14,502 nt of DNA, taken from Actinomycetes bacterium. Lineage in GTDB: Bacteria > Actinomycetota > Acidimicrobiia > Spongiisociales > UBA5794. The stretch lies in the NCBI GenBank assembly GCA_024640745.1, contig JAHEEL010000034.1, positions 1 through 14,502 of the forward strand, in the 5' to 3' direction. Below, one piece after another: positions 1-6,111 of this stretch. Position 1 is the stretch's first letter, and every line of letters starts with the position of its first letter. The notes under the pieces were generated by a model. That model saw nothing but the letters and a program-made list of their open reading frames with translations. It made no database searches and was not told the origin of the DNA. The position numbers were made by a program, and so were the translations under genes.

Positions 1-55
1 AGCCCTATCCGGCCTCGACCTCGTGCCGGGAATCAACGGCTCCCCAAACCTCGTG

Positions 56-110
56 TTCTCCACCGCTGTCGTGTCTCGTCGCTCACGGCACGGCTTCGGT
101 AAGTGGAGAA
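56..110. repeat. Long stem-loop just before the tRNA fragment
   Basis: An 8-bp perfect inverted repeat pairs TTCTCCAC (56-63) with GTGGAGAA (103-110). Inside it a second 6-bp stem pairs 68-73 with 84-89 (one G-U pair) around a 10-nt loop. No T-run follows, so it does not look like a classic intrinsic terminator. It abuts the tRNA-like fragment at 111, so it may belong to the end of an integrated element, but its role is unknown. Confidence 0.4.
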
Positions 111-133
111 GGTTCAAATCCCACTCCCTCCGC
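111..133 (+). other. 3' tRNA-Ser-like fragment, candidate attachment site
   Basis: This stretch holds a T-loop (TTCAAAT), the 3' strand of a T-stem (CCCAC) and a 3' acceptor strand ending CTCCCTCCG, a G discriminator typical of serine tRNAs. The preceding bases do not form the 5' T-stem: GAAGG gives only three of five pairs. No anticodon, D-arm or 5' acceptor strand is found upstream, so it is not a working tRNA. A detached tRNA 3' end is the usual scar of a tyrosine-recombinase element that integrated into a tRNA gene. Because the fragment reads rightward, the intact tRNA and the element body would lie to the left of the window. Confidence 0.45.
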
Positions 134-172
134 GATCGGTGATCCTCACACTTCCTCCTGCTTCGCACTGAG

Positions 173-178
173 TAGTGT
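173..178 (+). promoter_or_regulatory. Candidate -10 box of the hydrolase gene
   Basis: TAGTGT fits the TAnnnT pattern and lies six bases before the ATG at 185, so transcription would begin at or next to the start codon. There is no Shine-Dalgarno sequence before the ATG. A convincing -35 box was not found. Confidence 0.35.
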
Positions 179-184
179 CGCTCC

Positions 185-1132
185 ATGCACCTTGATCCGG
201 ACCGCTTCGATCTCGTCAACGCCGACGCCGAGACCCTTGCGCTGAACGTCCAACTCGAACGGCTCTCCGAGAACCTCCCGAATCCGATCGAAGTCGGGAT
301 CGAGCCGCTCCGTGAGGCTCGTCGGAGGGGGCGCGGCCTCTTCGGGCCGGTCGAGCGCTCGCCCAACGCCGTCGACCGCACCATCCCCGGTCCGGACGGA
401 CCGCTCGGCATCCGAGTGTTCACACCGGATCGCGTCGACGGCATCTACCTCCATTTCCACGGCGGCGGTTGGGCGATGGGCGCCGCCGACTACCAGGACG
501 GCCGCCTCGAGAGCCTCGCCGACACCGCCGGAGTCGCCGTCGTCTCCGTCGACTACCGCCTTGCCCCGGAGCATCCCTACCCGGCGGCCGCGGACGACTC
601 CGAGACAGCCGCCCGGTGGATCGTCGAGAACGGTGCTCCCGCGTTCGGAACCGACCGGATCGTGCTCGGTGGGTCGTCGGCCGGCGCCCACCTCGCCGTC
701 ACCACGATGCTGCGGATGCGCGACCGCCACGGATACTCCGGATTCGCCGGCGCAAGCCTGATGTATGGGTTCTTCGATCTATCACTCACCCCAAGCGCCA
801 GAAACTGGGGCGATCGGATGCTCGTCATGAACACCGAACTCTGCCGCTGGTTCGCCAAGGCCTATGCGCAGGAGGCAGACCTCACCGACCCGGACGTCTC
901 CCCACTGTACGCAGACCTGCATGATCTGGCACCGGCATTGTTCATCGTCGGAACGCTCGACCCGCTGCTCGACGACACGCTGCTGATGGCCACCCGATGG
1001 ACGGCCGCGGGGAACGCCACCGACCTCTCCGTAGCCGCCGGCGCGGCCCACGGGTTCGCATCAGCCCCCACGCTCGTCGGCGCACAGGCACGCAACCGAT
1101 CGGCGCGTTTCGTGGTCGAGCAGATCGCCTGA
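185..1132 (+). CDS. HSL-family alpha/beta hydrolase (esterase/lipase)
   Basis: This is a 315-residue probable cytoplasmic carboxylesterase of the hormone-sensitive-lipase type, which hydrolyses acyl esters; the natural substrate cannot be read from the sequence. The oxyanion-hole motif HGGG is at residues 92-95, followed by the usual DYRLAPEHP segment (123-131). The nucleophile elbow G-S-S-A-G puts the catalytic Ser at 165. Asp259 (GTLDP) and His289 (AAHGF) complete the triad. Length is normal for the family. No signal peptide is seen. The ATG at 185 is chosen because the N-terminal cap helix follows at once and a -10-like box sits just upstream; no ribosome binding site is visible. It stands alone between the tRNA fragment and the SRP RNA, so context says nothing about substrate. 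Confidence 0.9.
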   Translation: MHLDPDRFDLVNADAETLALNVQLERLSENLPNPIEVGIEPLREARRRGRGLFGPVERSPNAVDRTIPGPDGPLGIRVFTPDRVDGIYLHFHGGGWAMGAADYQDGRLESLADTAGVAVVSVDYRLAPEHPYPAAADDSETAARWIVENGAPAFGTDRIVLGGSSAGAHLAVTTMLRMRDRHGYSGFAGASLMYGFFDLSLTPSARNWGDRMLVMNTELCRWFAKAYAQEADLTDPDVSPLYADLHDLAPALFIVGTLDPLLDDTLLMATRWTAAGNATDLSVAAGAAHGFASAPTLVGAQARNRSARFVVEQIA

Positions 1133-1159
1133 CGATCATCGCGATCCCGGGGCTACCAT
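1129..1159 (+). promoter_or_regulatory. Candidate promoter of the SRP RNA
   Basis: TACCAT (1154-1159) is a good -10 box ending seven bases before the predicted 5' end of the SRP RNA at 1167. A weak -35 candidate, CTGACG (1129-1134), overlaps the stop codon of the hydrolase gene and lies 19 bp upstream, slightly longer than ideal. Confidence 0.45.
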
Positions 1160-1166
1160 CCCCCTA

Positions 1167-1436
1167 CCGTGCTAGGCGGGGCGCTAGGGGTGCCCTCTCC
1201 TCGAAACCCTCTTCATGCGAGGCTGAATCCCCGCCCGAGGGCGGTTGGTGTTCGGGTCGAGCGCCGGGAATCGTCGATGTTGAAGGTTGGGTCCTGCAGC
1301 GGCGGGACACCGTGAATCGGGTCAGGTCCGGAAGGAAGCAGCCCTAAGCGGGTCGTCCCGGGTGCTCCGGGATCGCCCGACCGGAGTCGACGCCCCGGAA
1401 CGCGCCGGATGCCGCCGTTCGACGGCGGGTGCACGG
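1167..1436 (+). ncRNA. ffs: Signal recognition particle RNA, long form with Alu domain
   Basis: This RNA is the scaffold of the SRP; with the Ffh protein it delivers nascent membrane and secreted proteins to the translocon. The near-invariant S-domain core GTCAGGTCCGGAAGGAAGCA is at 1321-1340, flanked by pairing strands such as GCGGGAC (1302-1308) and GTCCCG (1355-1360). The 5' part carries the Alu-domain signature CCGTGCTAGGCGGGG (1167-1181), and CCGTGC (1167-1172) pairs with GCACGG (1431-1436), closing the ends as in the long Bacillus scRNA. About 270 nt is therefore far longer than the roughly 110-nt E. coli 4.5S RNA. The exact ends are inferred from this closing helix. No clear terminator follows; the convergent methyltransferase gene ends 32 bases downstream. 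Confidence 0.93.
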
Positions 1437-1467
1437 CAACCGCCCCGGACCAGCAGGCGCAGGCGAA

Positions 1468-2103
1468 TCAGGCCTTTGCCAGCAGCGCACCCCACACAAA
1501 CCCCATCGGTCCGAGACGCCACGTATCGACCAAGCGCAGCGGTGATGAAGCCAGCAACTCCTCGGGAGGCGGGTGCTTGTCGAGCGATCGATGGAGATAG
1601 GCATACTCCTCGCGGGCACCGATCGTCATCCCGGCAAGGGGAAGCACCACGGACGTCCCGGCACGGTGCACCGATGCGGCAAACGAACCCCGCGGCCGAC
1701 CCAGATCGATCACCCCCGCCATGCCCCCCGGACGCAACACGCGGTGGATCTCGTGAAGCGTGGCATCGACGGAATCCAGATTCCTGAAGACGTAGGCGGA
1801 GAACACCGCATCGAACGATCGGTCGGTGAACGGCAGCGCCTCGCCGACGGCGACCAATCGATGGGGGGCATCGTCGAGCGCGAGCATCTCAGACGACGGA
1901 TCGAGCGCCACCACGTCGCGATCTCCAAACACCTCGTTCGCCGCCCCGGTCCCGGCGCCGAGATCGAGGATCCGCCCGTCGGGGAGCCGATCGATCGCGG
2001 TTCGCCGCCAGGCCTGGTCCCGTCCGAGTGAGAGGACCGCGTTGAGCCGGTCGTATCGCCCGGCGATGTCGGAGAAGACTGCGCCGTTGCTCACCGTTGC
2101 CAC
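1468..2103 (-). CDS. menG: UbiE/MenG-type SAM methyltransferase, likely demethylmenaquinone methyltransferase
   Basis: This 211-residue class I SAM-dependent methyltransferase probably performs the last step of menaquinone synthesis, the C-methylation of demethylmenaquinone. It opens with the UbiE-type segment VFSDIAGRYDRLNAVLSLG (9-27). SAM-binding motif I, ILDLGAGTG, is at 45-53 with acidic Asp68 after strand 2. Post-motif FSAYVFRNL (101-109) and HRVLRPGG (120-127) are typical, as is the YAYLHRS...PPPEEL stretch (168-183). The C-terminus departs from the usual GG-x4-H ending, so another small-molecule substrate is possible. It starts with GTG 18 nt after the serS stop, probably in the same transcript. 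A small stem-loop (GGCGG/CCGCC) lies in that gap immediately before the start; a second in-frame GTG three codons later is an alternative start. Confidence 0.82.
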   Translation of the reverse strand: MATVSNGAVFSDIAGRYDRLNAVLSLGRDQAWRRTAIDRLPDGRILDLGAGTGAANEVFGDRDVVALDPSSEMLALDDAPHRLVAVGEALPFTDRSFDAVFSAYVFRNLDSVDATLHEIHRVLRPGGMAGVIDLGRPRGSFAASVHRAGTSVVLPLAGMTIGAREEYAYLHRSLDKHPPPEELLASSPLRLVDTWRLGPMGFVWGALLAKA

Positions 2104-2121
2104 CCGGCGGTTGCGCCCGCC

Positions 2122-3375
2122 CTACTCGATGACATCGAAGCCGGTATAGGGGCGGAGAGCCTCGGGGATTCGGATCGAACCGTCGGGTTGCTGGTGGTTC
2201 TCGACGAGGGCGATGACCGCTCTCCCGGTGACGGCCGTGCCGTTCAGGGTATGCACGAGGCGGTTCCGGCCCTCCTCGTCCTTGAAACGAATCTTGAGTC
2301 TCCTCGATTGGTAGTCGGTCGTGTTCGACGTCGACGTGATCTCGCGATAGCGCTCCTGCCCGGGGAACCACGCCTCGATGTCGTACTTCTTGGCGGCCGA
2401 GGCACCGAGGTCTCCCGCCGCCACGTTCACAACGCGGTAGGGGATCTCGAGCGCCCGGACCAGCTCCTCCTCACGCGCGAGCAGGAAGTCGTGCTCCGAT
2501 CGGGACTGGTCCGGATCGACGAACGAGAACATCTCTACCTTGTCGAACTGGTGGACCCGAAAGATGCCCCGGGTGTCCTTCCCATACGTACCCGCCTCGA
2601 CCCGAAAGCACGTCGAGAATCCCGCGTAGCGCAGCGGTAGCTCGTCGGGATCGAAGATCTCGTCACCGTGCATGGCAGCCAGAGGAACCTCCGAGGTGCC
2701 GACGAGGAAGAGTTCATCTTCTTCGACCGAGTACACCTGTTCCCGGTCCGCCGGGAAGAAGCCGGTGCCGAACAACGCCTGCTCTCGCACAAGGATCGGC
2801 GGCAAGACCGGCGTGAACCCGTGCGTCGACAGGACATCCATCGACCAGCGAACGAGGGCCAGCTCGAGCAACGCCAGCTTCCCCTTGAGCATGCCGAACC
2901 GGCTTCCCGAGATCTTCGTCGCTCGTTCGATGTCGATCACGCCGAGGGCGTCGCCAATGTCGACGTGGTCCTTGACGGCGAAGTCGAACTCGGGTGCTTC
3001 ACCCCAACGCGTGATCTCGACGCTGTCCTCCTCGTCGAAACCATCTGCGGCCGTATCGTCGGCGAGGTTGGGCACCGTGACCCACTGCTCCATGAAGGCC
3101 GCATCGAGTTCGTCGGCCTCGGCAATCTGCGCCTTGTAGCGCTCGGACAGCTCACCGGCTGCTGCGATCGCCGCCGCCTTCTCTTCCCCGCTCAGCGCGG
3201 CGATCGATTTGCCGATATCGCGCTGCTGAGAGCGCATCTCCTCGGCTTCGGCGCGTACCGTGCGACGGTCGGCGTCGATCTGCGCAAGCGCGGCAACATC
3301 GAGCTCGACCCCCCTGCGGCGCAGCGCTGCAGCGAGGTCGTCCGGGCGTTCGCGGAGGATTCCAACGTCGATCAT
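2122..3375 (-). CDS. serS: Seryl-tRNA synthetase
   Basis: This 417-residue cytoplasmic class II enzyme charges tRNA-Ser (and tRNA-Sec where present) with serine. An N-terminal helical hairpin, rich in Ala, Glu, Arg and Lys (about 25-100), is the coiled-coil arm that grips the long variable arm of tRNA-Ser. The catalytic domain follows. Motif 1 is near GFTPVLPPILVRE (186-198), the TSE loop is at 227-229, motif 2 runs FRVEAGTYGKDTRG...F (257-283), and motif 3 is LNGTAVTGRAVIALVENHQ (377-395) with its class II Arg. Length is standard. The ATG lies 9 nt after the stop of the DUF4446 gene, so it is probably co-transcribed from the tRNA-Leu promoter upstream. Confidence 0.98.
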   Translation of the reverse strand: MIDVGILRERPDDLAAALRRRGVELDVAALAQIDADRRTVRAEAEEMRSQQRDIGKSIAALSGEEKAAAIAAAGELSERYKAQIAEADELDAAFMEQWVTVPNLADDTAADGFDEEDSVEITRWGEAPEFDFAVKDHVDIGDALGVIDIERATKISGSRFGMLKGKLALLELALVRWSMDVLSTHGFTPVLPPILVREQALFGTGFFPADREQVYSVEEDELFLVGTSEVPLAAMHGDEIFDPDELPLRYAGFSTCFRVEAGTYGKDTRGIFRVHQFDKVEMFSFVDPDQSRSEHDFLLAREEELVRALEIPYRVVNVAAGDLGASAAKKYDIEAWFPGQERYREITSTSNTTDYQSRRLKIRFKDEEGRNRLVHTLNGTAVTGRAVIALVENHQQPDGSIRIPEALRPYTGFDVIE

Positions 3376-3384
3376 GGGCGGATG

Positions 3385-3834
3385 CTACCGGCCCATCGCG
3401 CGGGTCACTGCCTCGTCCTCTTCCGGGGACAACGGCTCGCTTCCTACCCCGCCGCGGATCTCCTTCGTGAAGAAGAGGGTCTCCTCCCGGGACACGAGGA
3501 TCGACAGGACGACGCCGTCGCCGGACTCACTCAACAACGCGATCGACCGCGACAGTTGGCCGGCGATGTTGCGGAATGCGTCGTAGGTGACCACCGCCGT
3601 GCGCGTGATGGCGTACGGCAGGCGCGCTTCGATGTCCTGCACCCGTTGATCCAACACGGCCAGCCCCGCCTCAGCGCGGCCGAGACGCCCAGTTGTCGAG
3701 TCGATGAGGGCGAAGACGTTGCCGTCCCTCGGGACGGCGTCCACCTTCTTTCGGATCTGCTGGAGCTGGTATGTCTGCCATACCGCGAGCACGACAACCA
3801 GGAAAACGATCGCTACGACGAGCCAATCGCTCAC
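3385..3834 (-). CDS. DUF4446 family membrane-anchored protein
   Basis: This 149-residue protein has one N-terminal transmembrane helix (about 4-20), a short coiled-coil-like stretch (about 21-70), and a globular part. The conserved core reads VTYDAFRNIAGQLSRSIALL (82-101), then GDGVVLSILVSREETLFFTKEI (106-126) and an acidic LSPEEDEAV tail, matching what I know of DUF4446, a family without an assigned function. Its GTG start overlaps the stop of the preceding gene by 4 nt (GTGA at 3831-3834 on the minus strand), implying translational coupling. It precedes serS by 9 nt. The membrane helix and coupling suggest that it works with the protein encoded just upstream. Confidence 0.8.
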   Translation of the reverse strand: MSDWLVVAIVFLVVVLAVWQTYQLQQIRKKVDAVPRDGNVFALIDSTTGRLGRAEAGLAVLDQRVQDIEARLPYAITRTAVVTYDAFRNIAGQLSRSIALLSESGDGVVLSILVSREETLFFTKEIRGGVGSEPLSPEEDEAVTRAMGR

Positions 3835-4835
3835 GCGTTGTCATTTCGGTAGAACACCATGCGCCATGCATCGTTCTCGGGGTCGTCATCCTTGTCAACT
3901 CCGGTGCTGACGATCAACTCATACAAGCCGCCGGGCGTGAGCTCGAGCGTATCGAAGACCAAGGTCTTCGCCTGACCGGGGGCCAGGTTGGCCACCGTTT
4001 GCTTCACCGACACTTGAGGCTCCGCTCCACCGGTTGGGATGAGCTGAAGGTCAACACTGACCTGCTGCTCCGGCTCGTTCCCCTGGTTCGCCACAACGGC
4101 TTGAACGACGAAACGGTCGCTGTGCGGGACCACCGGGACGTTGTTGCGCTCGCCCAGCGGCTCCGGTTCCGTGATGGCCGTCACCGAAACATCGTGTAGC
4201 TCGCCCAGCTTGTAGACCGATGTCAATCGAAGCGTGACGATGTCGGCGTCGTACTCCATGGCCCGATCTTCCCCGGTGAACGCCACCACCTCGATGTCCC
4301 CGACTGGAATGGAGTCGTCGAGGCCCTCGACCGCCTCCAGAAACTGCGAGTAGGCCAGATCTCCGATCCTCAGGTAGTCGAACGAGTCACGAAGCCGGTC
4401 GGTGCCGCCGGCTTCGCCCGGCTCGTCGAGAATCAGGATGATCGCGTCGTCGAGGATGCCAAGCGCGCTGCCCCACGACTTCACGGCCGCGACGAGATAG
4501 CCGTGCGCCTCACCCGCCGCCGTCGGCACACTCGCGCCGGCGAGCTTCTCCGCTGCCTCCTCGGAGCCGAGGCGGAGCTCCTCGAGACTTCGCATCACCT
4601 CGGGGCGCTGGATGTCCGTGATCGTCACCAGCATCGTCTCCAGTGCGTCTGCCTCGACGGCCTGGTCGGCCGCAACCTCCTGAGCCACCGCCAGATAGTC
4701 GGCGACGCCGCGCGCGTCGCTGCGCCGCCGCACGGCGAAGACAACGATCGAAACGATGATCAGCGCGATCAGAATCCCCAGCAGCCAACGTCTTCTGCGC
4801 TGCTGACGGACCGGCGCGTAGGAGGGATACGCCAT
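3831..4835 (-). CDS. Membrane-anchored protein with CARDB-like domain, function unknown
   Basis: This 334-residue protein has an Arg-rich N-terminus (QQRRRRW, 11-17) followed by one transmembrane helix (about 18-35). The bulk of the chain is therefore predicted outside the cell. Residues 41-180 are mostly helical. Residues about 237-330 look like an immunoglobulin-like CARDB/DUF11-type beta-sandwich, with VQAVVANQGNEP, LAPGQAKTLVF and PENDAWR as typical strand/turn phrases. I recognise no catalytic motif. The ATG is only 5 nt from the 3' end of tRNA-Leu, and the sequence before it is tRNA acceptor stem with no ribosome binding site; no better in-frame ATG, GTG or TTG is seen before the membrane helix. 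It overlaps the DUF4446 gene by 4 nt. Confidence 0.75.
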   Translation of the reverse strand: MAYPSYAPVRQQRRRRWLLGILIALIIVSIVVFAVRRRSDARGVADYLAVAQEVAADQAVEADALETMLVTITDIQRPEVMRSLEELRLGSEEAAEKLAGASVPTAAGEAHGYLVAAVKSWGSALGILDDAIILILDEPGEAGGTDRLRDSFDYLRIGDLAYSQFLEAVEGLDDSIPVGDIEVVAFTGEDRAMEYDADIVTLRLTSVYKLGELHDVSVTAITEPEPLGERNNVPVVPHSDRFVVQAVVANQGNEPEQQVSVDLQLIPTGGAEPQVSVKQTVANLAPGQAKTLVFDTLELTPGGLYELIVSTGVDKDDDPENDAWRMVFYRNDNA

Positions 4836-4840
4836 AGCTG

Positions 4841-4924
4841 TGGGCGAGGGGGGACTTGAACCCCCACGAGTGTTACCTCACAGATACCTGAAACCTGCGC
4901 GTCTGCCATTTCCGCCACTCGCCC
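4841..4924 (-). tRNA. tRNA-Leu(CAG)
   Basis: This is an 84-nt class II tRNA read on the minus strand. The acceptor stem GGGCGAG/CTCGCCC is perfect and the discriminator is A, with no CCA encoded (CAG follows). The D-arm region TGGCGGAAATGGCAGACGC is typical of leucine tRNAs. The anticodon stem CAGGT/ATCTG has one G-U pair around loop TTCAGGT, and the anticodon CAG occupies plus-strand 4888-4890. A variable arm with GAG/CTC and a T-arm GGGGG-TTCAAGT-CCCCC complete it. It decodes CUG codons. A protein gene begins 5 nt downstream on the same strand, so tRNA 3' processing would create that mRNA's 5' end. Confidence 0.97.
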
Positions 4925-4935
4925 GCGGGAGCGAA

Positions 4936-4965
4936 AGGCTACCACGGGTCATGAGTACCTCTCAG
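4936..4965 (-). promoter_or_regulatory. Candidate promoter of tRNA-Leu and the downstream serS operon
   Basis: On the minus strand, TAGCCT (4936-4941) fits TAnnnT and lies 11 bases before the mature tRNA 5' end. CTGAGA (4960-4965), 18 bp further upstream, matches four of six -35 positions. With only short gaps downstream it could drive all genes down to the methyltransferase. Confidence 0.4.
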
Positions 4966-5012
4966 GGAACCACGCCCGGTGCGGCATGGGTCACCGAACT
5001 CGTTTGGACCCA

Positions 5013-5018
5013 TACAAT
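5013..5018 (+). promoter_or_regulatory. -10 box giving a leaderless fhaA transcript
   Basis: TACAAT matches the -10 consensus at five of six positions and ends six bases before the ATG at 5025, so the transcript would start at that codon. It supports 5025 rather than the upstream in-frame ATG at 4986 as the start. No good -35 box is seen. Confidence 0.5.
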
Positions 5019-5024
5019 CGACGT

Positions 5025-5687
5025 ATGCGAATCGCCCGAGAGATGGAGCGCCGCCTCGAACGCCTCGTTGATGGCGCGACCGCCGCCGTCTTCAGGGGCA
5101 AGATGCACCCCGTCGACATGGCCGACCGCCTGCTTCGCCAGGCTGACTTCGTCGCCACGCAAGGGAATGCCGGGCTCGAGATCCCCAACGACTGGTCGAT
5201 GCACATCAACCCCGCCGACCTCCCGAGGTCAATCGACATCGACGAACTCGGCCGGGAACTCGCCGGGGCCATCGAGGCCTACGCCGTCGAGAACTCGCTG
5301 CGCGTCAACGGTCCACTCTCGGTCGAGGTCATCAGAGATCCCGCCGTGCCCAGAGGGCTCGCAGACTGCTCGGGATCGACCGAGCCGGGACCGGTCGAGC
5401 CCTGGGGCCAGCTGATCTCCGCATCCCCCCCGTTGGCGCTCGAGATCGGCGACAATCGGTCGATCGTCGGGCGTGCCATCGACGCCGACATCGTTATATC
5501 GATCCCCGAAGTCTCCCGCCGCCAAGCGATCATTGCGCGAACCGACCAAGATACGACCATCGCAGATCTCTCCTCAGCAAACGGCACGTATGTCAACGGC
5601 GAGCGTATCGGTACCGAACCGCACCCACTCGTTCCCGGAGATACGGTGATGATGGGCGATATCGAATTCGTGTTCCGACGATTGTGA
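5025..5687 (+). CDS. fhaA: FhaA-like protein: DUF3662 domain plus FHA domain
   Basis: This 220-residue cytoplasmic phosphothreonine-reader belongs to the cell-wall signalling cluster. The N-terminal DUF3662 domain (about 1-107) begins REMERRLERLVDGATAAVFRG, as FhaA proteins do. The FHA domain (about 138-219) has GR at 149-150, SRRQA at 164-168 and NGTYVNG at 186-192. The usual His of the SxxH motif is Gln here. In Mycobacterium tuberculosis FhaA binds phosphorylated MviN/MurJ and helps control peptidoglycan synthesis; a similar role is inferred. The linker between domains is only about 30 residues, making the protein far shorter than the mycobacterial one (about 530). ATG 5025 is preferred to 4986 because homology begins there and a -10 box precedes it. 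Confidence 0.87.
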   Translation: MRIAREMERRLERLVDGATAAVFRGKMHPVDMADRLLRQADFVATQGNAGLEIPNDWSMHINPADLPRSIDIDELGRELAGAIEAYAVENSLRVNGPLSVEVIRDPAVPRGLADCSGSTEPGPVEPWGQLISASPPLALEIGDNRSIVGRAIDADIVISIPEVSRRQAIIARTDQDTTIADLSSANGTYVNGERIGTEPHPLVPGDTVMMGDIEFVFRRL

Positions 5688-5694
5688 GCGAGCG

Positions 5695-6111
5695 ATGCCT
5701 GCACTGATCCTCAACGCGCTCAAGATCTTGTTCCTCATCCTCATCTTCCTGTTCTTGTGGCAGGCCGCCCTGGCAATCAGAAGCCACATCGGCACCGGGC
5801 CTTCGCTCCGGCGCACGAAGGGAGGTCGCGAGCTCGTGGTGCTGCGCGGTGACGCAAAGCGGGGCACCACGGTGCGCCTACGCCCGTCGGGCCACACGAT
5901 CGGGCGGAGCCCCGACGCGGACGTAGTCATTGACGACCCCTACGCTTCCGAACTCCATGCGAGGGTTGAGAGTCACGACGCAAGCACCCTCGTGCACGAC
6001 CTCGGAAGCACCAACGGGACCTACGTGAACGGCCGACGGATCACCGCTCCGACTCCCGCCGGCCAGGGCGATACCGTACAGATCGGCAAGACCATCCTCG
6101 AGGTGAGATGA
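5695..6111 (+). CDS. fhaB: FhaB-like membrane-anchored FHA-domain protein
   Basis: This 138-residue protein has an N-terminal transmembrane helix (about 5-28, leucine-rich) and a cytoplasmic C-terminal FHA domain (about 48-138). The phosphopeptide-binding residues are present: GR at 70-71, S85-x-x-H88 and STNGTYVNG at 105-113. Members of the FhaB/FipA family bind phosphothreonine proteins at the septum in mycobacteria. It starts 7 nt after fhaA and its stop overlaps the start of the phosphatase gene as ATGA (6108-6111), so the two are translationally coupled. Length is typical of FhaB. Confidence 0.9.
   Translation: MPALILNALKILFLILIFLFLWQAALAIRSHIGTGPSLRRTKGGRELVVLRGDAKRGTTVRLRPSGHTIGRSPDADVVIDDPYASELHARVESHDASTLVHDLGSTNGTYVNGRRITAPTPAGQGDTVQIGKTILEVR

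Noticed and set aside
1..134. A complete tRNA-Ser or a tmRNA ending at 133
   Set aside because: No 5' acceptor strand, anticodon arm or proper T-stem is present upstream, and the end (CTCCCTCCG) lacks the tmRNA-type ACCA-bearing terminus.
2668..3852. 394-codon open frame on the plus strand
   Set aside because: It is antisense to serS and the DUF4446 gene, has no recognisable domain, and the minus-strand serS motifs are decisive.
4986..5024. Start of fhaA at ATG 4986
   Set aside because: The extra 13 residues have no family match and a good -10 box (TACAAT) would fall inside the coding sequence; 5025 fits homology and promoter.
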